Shown in pieces: positions 1-10,693 of a stretch of 64,000 nt of DNA. Source of the DNA: Taudactylus pleione. Lineage: Eukaryota > Chordata > Amphibia > Anura > Myobatrachidae. Made by a program: the position numbers and the translations under genes. The DNA is taken from the NCBI GenBank assembly GCA_031769625.1, contig JAUIMM010000701.1:124001-188000 (forward strand), given 5' to 3'. The notes beneath the pieces were generated by a model, which saw only the letters and a list, made by a program, of their open reading frames with translations, searched no databases and was not told the DNA's origin. How positions within the stretch are numbered: the stretch's first letter is position 1; each line of letters begins with the position of its first letter.

Positions 1-196
1 TGCCCCTAATCCATCACCCCCGCGACTGTCCGCACTCGGTGCCTGGCTTACCTTCGTTCGGTATGCCGGGAGTCGGGCTCCCGGCGTAGGTATGACAGGC
101 GTCGAGATTTCAACGCCTGTCATTAGTCCCCTGCCGGGATTTGACAGTCGGGAAGCCGGTGGTCGCTATTTCGACCGTCGGCTTCTTGACTGCATC
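1..196. repeat. Partial non-autonomous repeat, family M1 (right end only)
   Basis: The stretch ends in a GC-rich terminus reading GACTGCATCC. It contains pairs such as GCCGGGAGTC / GGCTCCCGGC and GACAGGCGTC / GACGCCTGTC-like arms. The same terminal block recurs near 61,250-61,404 and, inverted, at 56,516-56,650, so this is one end of a dispersed family cut by the window edge. No coding capacity is seen. The superfamily is not assigned here; the copy at 56,516-57,076 has 8-bp direct flanks. Confidence 0.6.
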
Positions 197-754
197 CCCT
201 TGTACTTAAATCTAAATATTGATATTAATCTAGGTCAGAAGTTACATGTTTGATATGGGCATTAACCGAGTCACTACAGGGTTCAAGTTTATCTAACCCA
301 TTTAAAACAAGCCTTGTGGGTTGGGTCAAACACACTGACAAGTTATTTCACAGTAGTCCAGGGTGACTGCACTCTAATCAGTTTGAAAACTCTGAGCCAT
401 ACATAATAAAAAGTTCAGAGTGACAGCTCACAGTATGTTGGCTGCTTGAAATGACCCCTAAAGCGAAAAAAGAAAAAAAAAAAAATCAGACCTATACAAT
501 TAAGGTAGAATACAATAGTCATAGTTCAGCTGAAAATCTATTGCACATCTCTTATAAAGCAAATTACTAAACACACTACTACAGAAAGCTGAAGCTCCTT
601 CAATACCTTTAGCATAGTGAGGGAGAGGTATCAAACCTTGGAGAAATTAAGCACAGATACAAACTAAACACCTAACTCATTTTACAGGAGGGGTGAAAAA
701 TTAGTTAGAAGCTGACAGGTTGGTACTTTCTTTCCAAGCATTGATACATTTCCC
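197..754. other. rfc4 intronic/non-coding sequence, no feature seen
   Basis: AT-rich sequence downstream (in the sense of rfc4) of the last exon visible here. Apart from an A-rich run near 466-485 there is nothing I can name. The next rfc4 exon, expected to continue after the Walker A exon, is not found and must lie before position 1. Confidence 0.5.
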
Positions 755-944
755 CTGGGGGAGATGTACCAAGTCTCCTAAAGAGTAGAGAAGTGGACCA
801 ATGGAGAAGTTTCCATAGCAATCAAATAGCTTCTAGCTAGCATTTAAAAAGTTCAGTCTATAAAATAATAGAAGCTGAGTGGTTGTATGGGCAACTTCTC
901 CACTGGTCCACTTCCCTACTCTTTAGAAGATACATCTGCCCCAG
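755..944. mobile_element. Foldback-like MITE
   Basis: About 190 bp with imperfect inverted arms of roughly 50 bp. The left arm starts CTGGGGGAGATGTACC; the right arm, read on the other strand, starts CTGGGGCAGATGTATC, and both run on through AAAGAGTAG and GAAGTGGACCA. The inner part holds a GGGCAAC motif that also occurs in the MITE at 26,127-26,315, which may mark a related family. No ORF. The exact target duplication is unclear. Confidence 0.75.
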
Positions 945-1640
945 TGCTCTAAAAGGGACACAATAAAAGTGAATAACCTTAAACTGTTCGGCATCTGAGT
1001 AAAGTTTGGTACACACTATACGACTGCGTACGCAGTCTATGGGGCAGCCACACTCACTATATGCTGCATTAGTATAACAGCTCACCTGTAACACGACAAC
1101 CTCTTTGAAAGGAGTTAAAGAGTGGACATATTTAAGTATAAACATTACATTTACATCATGCATGGTATTCTGCTCAGTAACACAGTCTTGGATATATATT
1201 AAATGTTATTTTGGCTTTACTTGACATTCAAAGGAAAATTGCTAAATAATCACTAAATAATAGAAACAAGATCAATTAAATTGAGCAATAAATATACTTT
1301 ACCTACACCAATTATTTTAAGGAAAGGCAGATGCTCCTTTGGCGCTATATAACTTAACACACTTCAGTTTCAGAAACATAAGTAGTAAAAACTTAGGAAC
1401 AACTGCAGTTTTGCTTTGATTACCACTGGGAAAGATGAAAGATAATACACTGCTTTCAGGATATATACCAAGTATGAGTGTATTTTACAGCTAAAGAAAT
1501 GCACAAGTACCTCCTCCCACATAAAACTGAGGAATTAAGCACAGGACCATAGAGCAAACAAAGTAGACAATGAGTTGTTCAGTATGTTGCAGGGTCAGCA
1601 GGTTATAGAGCGTTGCCTTTTGTTTTCTATTGTAACATAC
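945..1640. other. rfc4 intron downstream of exon 4, no feature seen
   Basis: Non-coding, AT-rich sequence. On the minus strand it begins with the exon 4 splice donor (GTATGT, complement of 1,635-1,640). I looked for the next rfc4 exon (the region before the Walker B motif) and did not find it. Confidence 0.5.
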
Positions 1641-1720
1641 CCATAGAGCTCTCTGGCTGCTGCCAAAATTGTTGATGTTTTTCCAGTTCCGGGTGGCCCA
1701 TAGAATAGAAGATTAGGGAG
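1641..1720 (-). CDS. rfc4: rfc4 exon 4 (Walker A exon)
   Basis: This 80-bp exon encodes the core of the AAA+ ATPase fold of replication factor C subunit 4, part of the clamp loader that opens PCNA and sets it on primed DNA in the nucleus. On the minus strand it reads LPNLLFYG, then the P-loop [10 protein letters not shown], then [10 protein letters not shown]. The acceptor is a pyrimidine-rich tract ending TTCACTAG (1,721-1,728) and the donor is GTATGT. It starts in phase 0, matching the preceding exon that ends in codon GAT (17,967), and ends after two bases of a glycine codon. Upstream, DIRS copy A begins only 92 bp from the acceptor. Intact and intron-flanked, so not a processed copy. Confidence 0.95.
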
Positions 1721-1811
1721 CTAGTGAAGGAAGAAAAACAATAAAACAAGTAAACATACCAAAATAGCAATCCAGTAAAAAAAAAAAAAAAAAAAAAATT
1801 TATACACAAAT
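1721..1811. other. Short intron remnant between rfc4 exon 4 and DIRS copy A
   Basis: Holds the exon 4 acceptor with its pyrimidine tract on the minus strand and a long A run (about 1,774-1,798; a T run in the sense of rfc4). The DIRS element follows at about 1,812. The branch point must lie within this piece or in DIRS sequence. Confidence 0.6.
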
Positions 1812-2000
1812 AATATGAGATATGGTAAGAACTTACCCTTGTTATCTCTATTTCTACGAAGTCCATAGGGTTCCACAGGATACCTTGGGTATAGGTGTGA
1901 CGTCAGTCGCTGGGCACCATAGAGTTAAGCTTTTCAGCCTCCCAGGATGCACTAGGGTCCCCCTCCTATACCCCGCCCCCGAGCCAAGGCACCTCAGTTA
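1812..2000. repeat. DIRS-A left inverted terminal repeat
   Basis: Matches, inverted, 7,531-7,684: both contain the stretch around GTGCATCCTGGGAGG, the CGGGGGCGGGGTATAGG block and ACTGAGGTGCCTTGGCTC. The outermost part carries GGTAAGAACTTACC (1,824-1,837) and CTACGAAGTCCATAGG, which recur complemented in the internal complementary region. Confidence 0.9.
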
Positions 2001-2152
2001 GTTATCAAGCCATAGGCCGGAGGAGGAGAAGGAAGAGAGAGAACAAAGATCTGGACACATACAAGAATCACATTCTCACCAGAGGGAGACGGAAAACTGG
2101 TGACCAGAGCAAAGCCCATCTGCAGCACAGGTGCGACAGGGCGGGAGTCCTA

Positions 2153-2260
2153 TGGAACCCTATGGACTTCGTAGAAATAGAGATATCAAGGGTAAGTTCT
2201 TACCATATCTCATATTTTCTACTTCAGGGTCCATAGGGTATCCACAGGATACCTTGGGGA
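2153..2260. repeat. DIRS-A internal complementary region
   Basis: Its first half is the complement of the left outer end (CTATGGACTTCGTAGAAATA through GGTAAGTTCTTACC at 2,191-2,204, to CTCATAT). Its second half is the complement of the right outer end (CTACTTCAGGGTCCATAGGG to CCTTGGG). The junction near 2,213 is where the two element ends would meet in a circular intermediate. Confidence 0.9.
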
Positions 2261-2279
2261 TGTCCCAAAGCAGTATCCT

Positions 2280-3346
2280 TTAAGGGTGGGGACGCTCCTG
2301 TGCAGAAAGGAGAATCCACCGCCCGAAGGAAGCATCCTGAGAGGCGAAGGTGTCAAACCTGTAATACCTCACGAAGGTATGGACAGAGGACCACGTAGCA
2401 GCCTTGCAGATCTGAACTGCCGAGGCACCACGTCGAGCTGCCCACGAAGGACCCACAGACCTAGTGGAATGAGCCTTCAGAGAAGGAGGGACCGGTAGGC
2501 CTTCATGAAGATAAGCTTCAGAAATAGCCATACGGATCCAGGCTGCCAAAGTTTGCTTTGAAGCAGGCCAACCCTTTTTACGGAAGCCATAGAGGACAAA
2601 CAAAGCGTCCGACTTCCTAAACGAAGAAGTGCGGTCCACATAAGTCCTTAAGGCCCGCACAACATCCAAAGAGGCCTCACCCACGGAAAGACCCGGTGAG
2701 TTAAAGGCCGGAACAACTATTTCCTCGTTAACATGAAACTGGGAAACAACTTTGGGAAGAAACTCGGGCCGAGTGCGGAGCACTGCCCTGTTCCCATAAA
2801 AAACCAAGAAAGGGGGTCTACAAGAAAGAGCCCCTAACTCAGAAACACGTCTGGCCGAAGCAATGGCCAGAAGGAAAACAGTCTTAGCTGTTAGCCATTT
2901 AAGATCCACTGAGCCCAGTGGTTCAAACGGCGGTCCTTGGAGAGCCCTCAGGACCACAGCCAAATCCCAAGGCGCCACAGGTGGAACAAAGGGCGGCTGA
3001 ATGCGGAGAACACCCTGCATAAAGGTGCGCACATCCGGGATTGTAGCAATCCTACGGTGAAACCAGACAGATAGGGCCGAAACCTGTACCTTCAAAGAAG
3101 CAAGGCGAAGCCCATGATCTAGTCCCGCTTGCAGGAAGGCGAGAATCCGAGACAGACGAAACTCCCATGGTGCATAACCTCTCGGTCGACACCACTGGAA
3201 GAACGTATGCCACACGCGATGGTATATCCTCGCGGAAGACGGTTTCCGAGCTCGTAACATGGTACGCACCACAGAGCTGGAAAACCCCCGGGACCTCAGC
3301 ATGGCCGTCTCAACAGCCACGCTGTCAAAGACAGCCGAGTCAGGTC
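2280..3346 (-). CDS. DIRS-A tyrosine recombinase
   Basis: Open frame for the integrase of the element, a tyrosine recombinase that would join a circular DNA copy into the genome. Conserved blocks in order: an N-terminal SAM-like/core-binding region (VFDSVAVETAMLRSRG, RIYHRVWHTFFQWC, SLKVQVSALSVWF), the first catalytic arginine in SARRVSELGAL, the H-x-x-R box HSTRSVG, and the C-terminal tyrosine region WSSVHTFVRYYRFDTFAS. The frame stays open upstream to 4,220, overlapping RT/RNase H in another frame, so the real start is uncertain; the domain begins near 3,346. No stop or frameshift is visible inside. Whether it is expressed is unknown. Confidence 0.85.
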
Positions 3347-5215
3347 CGGGTGAAGGCAAGGACCCTGAGACAGAAGGTCCGGTCGTAGCGGCAACCGCAG
3401 AGGACTGTCCACGGACAGACCCTGAAGGTCTGAGAACCAGTGCCGTCTGGGCCACGCGGGAGCTATCAACAGGAGCGTCCCTCCTTCCTGTTTGAATTTC
3501 CGGATTACCCGTGGAAGAAGGGAGACCGGAGGGAACAGGTATGCGAACCGAAACGTCCACCGGACGGACAGAGCATCCACCAGAGACGCCCCTTCGTCTC
3601 TTGTGCGAGACCCGTACACCGGCAACTTGTTGCTGTGCCGGGACGCCATGAGGTCGATTTCTGGAAGACCCCACCTGTCCACCAGTAGTTGAAAAACGTC
3701 CGGGTGCAGGGACCATTCCCCCGGATGAACGTCCTGGCAACTTAGAAAGTCCGCCTCCCAATTTAGCACTCCCGGGATGAAGACCGCTGATATGGCCGGA
3801 AGATTGCGCTCCGCCCAAACCAGGATCCGAGAGACCTCTACGAGAGCCGCCCGACTGCGAGTTCCTCCTTGCCTGTTTATGTAGGCCACGGTGGTAGCGT
3901 TGTCCGACTGGACCTGCACCGGGCGAGCCTGGAGAAACCGCTGTGCCTGCTGGAGAGCATTGAAGACCGCACGGAGTTCCAAGATATTTATTGGAAGCTC
4001 CGCTTCTGTCGGCGTCCACCTGCCCTGGAACAAGTGTGGACCCGAAACTGCTCCCCAGCCCCGAAGACTGGCGTCCGTTGTCAACAGGACCCAATTTGGA
4101 ACCCAGAACAGACATCCCTTGTTGAGGTGGGTCGTCTGTAACCACCACGCAAGGGACAGGCGAACCTCCTGGGTGAGCACAATCGTCTGGGACTTCAGAG
4201 ACTGAGGCAGCCCGTTCCACTTGGACAGGATCAGGTGCTGCAGAGGTCTGGAGTGAAACTGGGCGTATTCCACCATGTCGAACACCGACACCATGGAGCC
4301 CAGTAACCTAATCGCCGAGTGTAAGGACACCCGGCGGCTGTGCAGGCAACTGCGCACCCTTGACTGTAAAAGCAGAGATCTTGTCCTCCGTCACGAAGAT
4401 CCTTTGCTGTCCCGAGTCGCTCCAAGATGCAGAATCCTCCGAGACGGGATTAGAGTGGACTTCTGCCAGTTGATTAGCCAGCCGTGCCGTTGCAGCAGTG
4501 CAATGGTCAGGTCCAAGTGGCGTAACAGGAGCTCTGGAGATCCTGCCACCAATAACAGGTCGTCCAAATACGGCAACATGCGGACTCCCTGCAGCCGCAG
4601 AGAAGCCGCCATGACCGCCATCACCTTGGTGAAAACACGTGGTGCTGTTGCCAGGCCAAAAGGTAACGCCCGAAACTGGAAGTGGTCGCTGCGGATTGCA
4701 AACCTGAGGAACTGTTGATGGCGCAAAAGAATAGGGACATGCAGGAAAGCGTCCTGTATGTCCAATGACACCATGTAGTCCCCAGGTTCCAGCGCCAGAA
4801 TGATGGACCGTAGGGTCTCCATCCGAAACTTCGGGACCCGCAAAGACTTGTTGAGTGCTTTGAGGTTGAGAATCGGACGATATGACCCATTGGGTTTCTG
4901 TACCAAAAATAGATTTGAATAGAAACCCTGGCCCCTCTGGGAGAATGGAACAGGCACTATAACTCCAGCCTGGAGCATAGTGTGCAATACCTTCCGCAGC
5001 TCCGTAGCCTTGTTCCGGTCTGATGGTAGACCCGTGGTGAAGAAGCGAGCCGGGGGTCTGTGCCGGAAGGAGAGGGCGTATCCGTGGGAAACCACCTCCA
5101 GAACCCAAGTGTCTGTCGTAGTGGTCGACCAACACTGGGCGAACTGTAGCAGGCGGCCTCCCACCCTGGGATCCCCCAAAGGGAGGCCCGGACTGTCAGG
5201 CCGCAGGCTTGTCAT
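3296..5215 (-). pseudogene. DIRS-A reverse transcriptase / RNase H / DAM-like region, locally damaged
   Basis: The first part (5,215-4,391) is the reverse transcriptase with the motifs LDIQDAFLHVPI, LPFGLATAP and the catalytic YLDD (near 4,559-4,570). A stop at 4,391-4,393 interrupts it. The second part (4,357-3,296), in the same frame, has RNase H (TTDASLRGWG, LELRAV, VQSDNATTVAYIN, NWEADFLS) and then the DIRS-specific block with LMASRHSNKLPVY, YLFPPVSLLP and APAWPRRHWF, usually described as an adenine-methyltransferase-like domain. Between about 4,330 and 4,420 the coding signal moves to another frame and back, so two small compensating indels are likely. Catalytic residues of RT and RNase H look preserved. 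Confidence 0.85.
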
Positions 5216-6639
5216 CTGGCTTGGGGGCCGGACGTCTGGTACTCCATGCCTGCTTCCGGGGCTTGACCGATTTCTTAGGGCCAGCCTGTCGAGGAAACGA
5301 CTGTGGTTTGGGCCTGCCCTGGGCCCTAGATGACCGAAAGGACGATGGTCCCGAACCAGAAGGAGCAGCGGCCGACGGGAGACAAGCAGATTTGGCTGCC
5401 GCCAGCGTGGCCACGATCTTATCCAGATCCGGACCGAAGAGAACTTCTCCGGTAAACGGCAACGCTTCCAGACCTTTCTTGGAATCTGCGTCCGCCTTCC
5501 AGGATCGCAGCCACAAGGTGCGACGAGCAGCTACCGCTGCTGAAGAAATTCTAGACACCAGAGTACTAATGTCTAGAGCCGCCTCGTTGATGTAGGTGGC
5601 CGAATCACGGAGATTGTTCGGCCGGACAGTCGGATTCAAAAGAAGCCTCTAATGAATCCGCCCAGCGCTCCATCGCTCTGGCAACCCAGCAAATGGCCAT
5701 AGCCGGCCGTGCTGCCCCCCCTGCAAGGGAATAAGCGGACTTCAGGCAGATTTCTACCTTGCGGTCCGTAGCATCCTTAAGGGAGGACATGGATGGCATC
5801 GGCAATGTGGCACTACGGACAAGACGGGTCACGTGAGAATCCACCTGTGGAGGGGATTCCCACTTCGCAAAATAATTATCCGCGAACGGATAAGCCACCG
5901 CCAGGCGTCTCTGCGGCTGGTATCTTTTGCCAGGTTGTTTCCACGCCTCCTCTAAATGGTCCACCAACTGACCCGAAAGAGGAAAGACTGTGGCATCGCC
6001 CTTCACATCTTTGAAAAAGGCATACTTAGATTTAGCCGCTGGGGGAACTTCGTCCTCAATCACCAAGGCTGTGCGGACCGCCCGAATAAGTCCAGGAATA
6101 TATACTTTGGACTTCGCATCAGCGTCCTTAGTATGGAGAGGTTCCTGATCGTAAGGATCCAGAATCTCCCCATCATCAGACGTCCCTTCGTCATCCTCAT
6201 AAGGAGCGGACAAAGACGCCACCGGCCTTTTATGAGGCCGCATCACAGACTCCCCTTGCAACACATCCGACAAGTGCTGTACAGAACTCGTCAGGGAGTT
6301 AACCCACGCTGGCTCCTGAGAACCCGGGAGCGGGGAAATAGGGAGACTGTGGGGTACCACCAATTGTCGTGGGAACCCCTGCATGGGTGGCGAAACCACA
6401 GACTGCTGGGACAAACCCATCGGAGTAAACGCGGGCTGCGGAGCTAACTGGCCCACTAAAGCTGTTAACGCCTGAGCGAAACAAGCCCAGGGCGGCTCCT
6501 GTACCGGTGCTGTAACCGTAATAGGCCGCGCCATGGACAAACACTGCCGGCAAAGGCCCTCCGCGCTACCCTCCCCCTCCGCTAACGGTACTTCACACGT
6601 GGTACACTGTAGCCGGAGGGGAAAATCACTTTCAGACAT
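5196..6639 (-). pseudogene. DIRS-A ORF1 (gag-like), one frameshift
   Basis: The main piece is 344 codons (6,639-5,605) starting MSESDFP, with an N-terminal CTTC ... CRQC pair of CxxC motifs, suggesting a small zinc ribbon, then a proline/glutamine-rich stretch and a conserved region ending in KWESPP and DRKVEICLKSAYSLAGG. Near 5,620 the frame shifts by one base and continues to 5,196 through ATYINEAALD, LWLRSWKADADSKKG and LFGPDLDKI. The homologous order is seen in copies B and D. The role in the element (particle or RNA binding) is inferred from position only. Confidence 0.8.
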
Positions 6640-7530
6640 GATGGCACCACGTATGTGACCTCTCTCACCAATTAAGTATTAAATAGGCGAGAGACCACCC
6701 TGCAGCACCGCAAGGGCTTTAGCAGAAAGAACAGGGACAGTAATAAAGCTGACAGTTTAGAGAAGAAAAGTTACAGGCAGCGCTAGCACAGTCACATACA
6801 ATGCAGAGAAATAACAATTCCTGCACTAACAGCGCTGATTACTCAACTACACAGACACAGGGCCTGGTAGGACACAGCGCTGCATACACAGACCTGAGCC
6901 ACAGCGGAGGAGATGTATGCAGGGGGACCCAGACCACGATGCTTCCGTCCAGCGCTTCCAGCAGCGTTCACCATGCGTTCTGGATAAGATGGCCGCCGAG
7001 GAGCAGAGAGGAGGCTGGCCTGGGGGAGGAGCGCTGCCACAGGACCAGTCGGCAGCATGCAGAGAGGGCTGTGTGCAGCGGGGTAGGCGCCGGCTGTGAG
7101 ACAGGGAAGGCGCGCTCCCCTGGCATGCATTTAACCCCTGGGATGCCGCAGCGCTACCGCTCTACTGCGGTCCGCTGTCCCAGGGGGTAGTGGAAAGCGC
7201 AGGTTGGTCGCCTGGCTCCACGCTGCAGCCAGTCCCCAGGGAGCCCCCTGCCTGGGGACTTAGGACCATGTGACAAGCGGGGACCCACCGCGGGACCCCG
7301 CTGCTTACCTTTGTCCCCCTTGGATCCGGCCAGATGCTCACCAGCATCCCCGGATCAGTACCAGCGTTCTGGTACCGGCGGGGGTGTAGGGAAGACAGCA
7401 TGGAAGTCAGGACTGACTGTCCATGCTGTACATCCAGATGTCCAGCCACAGCTGCACTGAAGAAAGCTTCAGGGTCTCTTCTAGCCCCCCACTCCGACAG
7501 GTGCACCCGACGCCGGCCGGGCACCAAACT

Positions 7531-7684
7531 AAACTGAGGTGCCTTGGCTCGGGGGCGGGGTATAGGAGGGGGACCCTAGTGCATCCTGGGAGGCCGAAAA
7601 GCTTAACTCTATGGTGCCCAGCGACTGACGTCACACCTATACCCAAGGTATCCTGTGGATACCCTATGGACCCTGAAGTAGAAA
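7531..7684. repeat. DIRS-A right inverted terminal repeat
   Basis: Inverted partner of 1,812-2,000, ending in CCTATGGACCCTGAAGTAGAAA. The two outermost ends differ, as in DIRS elements, and both are represented in the internal region at 2,153-2,260. Confidence 0.9.
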
Positions 7685-8972
7685 TGCAAGTTCTGTCAAG
7701 CCATGAAACATTTCCTTATACACAAACAGAAACATACTTTACTTGCTTAGTGTGGTACTTTTAAACTAGTAGCCCATTATAAAAGGGAAAAAAGTGGTTG
7801 CTTTCTGGTGATTATGTCATATGCATCAGTCACCATGAGGGCCAAGGTGTTACACAATGAGCAACCCAGTATGTGTGAAATATTTCAGCCATAGATGGTG
7901 CCCCAAATGATTTGGGATAAATAAACTTTATCCGTGAATAAATAAGCATCATGCATAACAGATTCTGGAACTTGTGCTAAATAAATTTAGAGGGAAGATG
8001 TATTCCTCCCATCACTTCTGCTGGGTAGCTGACTTGGCACAGACTCTCCTGCTCTTGGGTTTGATAGTGTAGGGGGAGAATAGCACACAGCCTGTGGGAG
8101 TTCATGAGAAATGATAAGGGAATTTGTTTTTGAGTAGTATCCAACTTAAAATTTTCTACTACGAATCTTCAAAATTGTTTACTTACAACCGTCACACTGT
8201 GTATAATAATCAGAAATCAGATTGAATGTCAGCCACAATAGTAGTAGTGGCTAACTAAGGCTTAGCCAGGTACACACTTTAGTTTCATTGAAACAATATA
8301 TAAATAAAATGAATGGCCTCAAGCACGAGTCATTATCTTTATGGATAAACATGAAGAACAGTAGGTTAAACTAGTTAGTAAAGCTGGCGAGAAGACACCC
8401 CCCTATTCATTCAAAGGTTACCTACATTATTCCAATGCAATTCACGCTCTGATATCACACAAAGTATTAAAGGAAATTACTCAGAACATGCGTTCACATT
8501 CCACATTTGCCAATTTAAGTGTGCATGCATTCCTCATTGGATTTTAATGAAGCTTTCACAGAATTTTAAACACAACCTGTATCAATCATACAACTCACTA
8601 AATCAGTGGTTCCCAAACTGGTGCCGTGGGTTAGAGGTCCAGGACCAAATTATTTATGGTCAATGTGATAGGCAAAAGCAGTGCTGGTGGCTGACCATAA
8701 TAAAATATATAGACAAAGCGCAATCCTATTCACCACCACATAACTGAACCTTAGGATGACTGGGCCAAGCTCTGGAATGTGAAGATAAATCAAATATATA
8801 TATATACCCTCATAAAACCTATGGGGACTGCTATTGCAGAAACAAGGGAACCACAGCAGATATGGGTTATCTGTTGCGGTACCCGTGTAATACATTTAAG
8901 GGATACTTACATTTTGTAGATATCCACAAAAAGGGTTTAAAAATTATGTCCCTTCACCCTTTGCCTTATACA
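7685..8972. other. rfc4 intron 3 sequence with one hAT-like end
   Basis: AT-rich non-coding sequence. At 8,602-8,650 there is a lone hAT-like terminus (CAGTGGTTCCCAAACTGG) without a partner that I could find. Nothing else is recognisable. Confidence 0.45.
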
Positions 8973-9134
8973 AGTGGTTCTCAAACTCGGTCCTCAGGAC
9001 CCCAAACAGTTCATGTTTTCCAGGTCACCTGTGGATCTTAAAAATGTGACAGTTGGTTATACTCCTGTGCCCAGCCAGGTGCTTTGGAAAATGTGAGATG
9101 TTAGAGGTCCCGAGGACAGAGTTTGAGAACCACT
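8973..9134. mobile_element. Short hAT-type MITE
   Basis: About 160 bp with inverted ends AGTGGTTCTCAAACTCGGTC ... and, at the right, GAGTTTGAGAACCACT, plus a matched inner pair GGTCCTCAGGACC-like / GGTCCCGAGGACAG. The terminal form is that of hAT non-autonomous elements. The 8-bp flanks do not match cleanly. No ORF. Confidence 0.75.
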
Positions 9135-9739
9135 ACTTTACACAAATGCTGCATGAATTAGAGGGAACATCCAGTATGCACCTTTCTGCACCTTTTGATA
9201 AGAAGGCTGAGTAATCAAAGTCTCAGCTTCTTTTAGAGCTGATATATAACAAATATTGCACATAAGCAATATTGTATTTGGTTATCCAATTACGACCATA
9301 GTAGCCATTGGTGGTAGCAGTGGCTGATACAGAGGGGAGACGATTGGAGCGTACGCCCCCCCCAGCCTCCTTACCTCTCTGCTCTGACTCTGGTACTCGG
9401 TAACACCAAAAAACTCCCACAGATACTGCGCAGCGTCATCCAGGTGCGATCACAACGGTGGCAGTGCTGCTGAGCTCCTCTCCCTCCTGTGTCCAGACAC
9501 AATGCATGCACAGCACTCCTCCTGACTAGGTCACAGGATTACAGCTATGTCAGAGGAGCAGCGGCTACTACCTCCGCTCTGCCCCTTGTATCAGTATCCC
9601 TGGTGCCGCCTGTAGTGCACCAGCCAGTACTCAGTACCCCCTCGAAAGACCAAATGTTTTTTTTACCTACGCGTGTAGCCCTGTCCCCTTGCGGCATTAT
9701 GCCGCGATTCGCGGATCTATGGGGATGCGGCGGAGCAAG
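9135..9739. other. Intron sequence, no feature seen
   Basis: Moderately GC-rich from about 9,330 on, leading into a minisatellite. No protein similarity or structure I can name. Confidence 0.4.
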
Positions 9740-10172
9740 CAGCAGTCATTCACTACACAGCGATAATTACCAGTTACCACCTGCAGCAATCATCCACTAC
9801 ACAGCGATAATTACCAGTTACCAGCTGCAGCAGTCATCCACTACACAGCGATATAATTACCAGTTACCACCTGCAGCAGTCATCCACTACACAGCGATAA
9901 TTACCAGTTACCACCTGCAGCAGTCATCCACTACACAGCGATAATTACCAGTTACCACCTGCAGCAGTCATCCACTACACAGCGATAATTACCAGTTACC
10001 ACCTGCAGCAGTCATCCACTACACAGCGATAATTACCAGTTACCACCTGCAGCAGTCATCCACTACACAGCGATATAATTACCAGTTACCACCTGCAGCA
10101 GTCATCCACTACACAGCGATATAATTACCAGTTACCACCTGCAGCAGTCATCCACTACACAGCGATATAATT
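9740..10172. repeat. 44/46-bp minisatellite, about 10 copies
   Basis: Tandem units containing CATCCACTACACAGCGATAA, then TTACCAGTTACCACCTGCAG. Units are 44 bp, or 46 bp where GCGATA is extended to GCGATATA. Outer copies are more diverged (TCATTCACTAC first), inner ones almost identical, which fits recent expansion by unequal exchange. Not a CRISPR array: there are no unique spacers. Confidence 0.93.
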
Positions 10173-10693
10173 AACCCATACTGCTGTCATTGTTTACATG
10201 TGGACTTCTACTACCTAATGACAAACTACTATTTGAACTTTAATAAAATCATGTATTGCACAGATTACCTAAGAGTTCAAATTTAGTCTAGATAAAATAC
10301 ATATAAAACAGACTCCATCATAAATGCCAAATGTATAAAGATGGATAGTTATAAAATAGACGAGCCTGAGTATAAGGTTTTGGTACCGACATCCACAGCC
10401 CTGCCATCAAGTACATTTAGACTCTGGAGAAATGGTTCGGCGATTTATTACATTTAACAGGTTCTAGCTACAGTACAACTTGTAAAGAATGTAGCAAGAA
10501 ATCACCATTCTGAGAATGCCTCATTTATATATATTTTTTATACAGAAATAAAAAGAAAGGAACCTATGCTTTTTGTTGCATTTCTGAAAGTGTACCTAAC
10601 TAGCAAGAGATTTAACTAAATACCAGGGATTATACAGTAATTATTAAATCCTGGGTAATACAGGCTTCAAAACACACTGTGTATTAATTAGGC
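10173..10693. other. Intron sequence, no feature seen
   Basis: AT-rich sequence between the minisatellite and the next MITE. Nothing recognised. Confidence 0.4.

Larger units (their letters stand above)
1812..7684 (-). mobile_element. DIRS retrotransposon copy A, nearly full length
   Basis: A tyrosine-recombinase retrotransposon lying in rfc4 intron 3, in the same direction as the gene. Gene order on the minus strand is ORF1 (gag-like), RT/RNase H, tyrosine recombinase. The ends are inverted repeats (1,812-2,000 and 7,531-7,684), and an internal complementary region (2,153-2,260) is the complement of the left outer end joined to the right outer end, the hallmark of DIRS replication through a circle. 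There is no clear target duplication, as expected for this group. ORF1 has one frameshift and RT has a local frame disruption, while the recombinase is open. Copy D (29.6-35.4 kb) is the same family; copy B (41.8-54.3 kb) is a different one. Confidence 0.93.

Noticed and set aside
2286..4205. Several plus-strand open frames of 60-104 codons opposite DIRS-A
   Set aside because: Antisense shadows of the recombinase and RT frames; none has family features.
6917..7190. Plus-strand frames in the DIRS-A leader as a separate gene
   Set aside because: They fall in the non-coding leader between terminal repeat and ORF1, with no conservation in copy D.
9740..10172. Regular repeats that could look like a CRISPR array
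   Set aside because: Direct tandem units without unique spacers, in a vertebrate intron.
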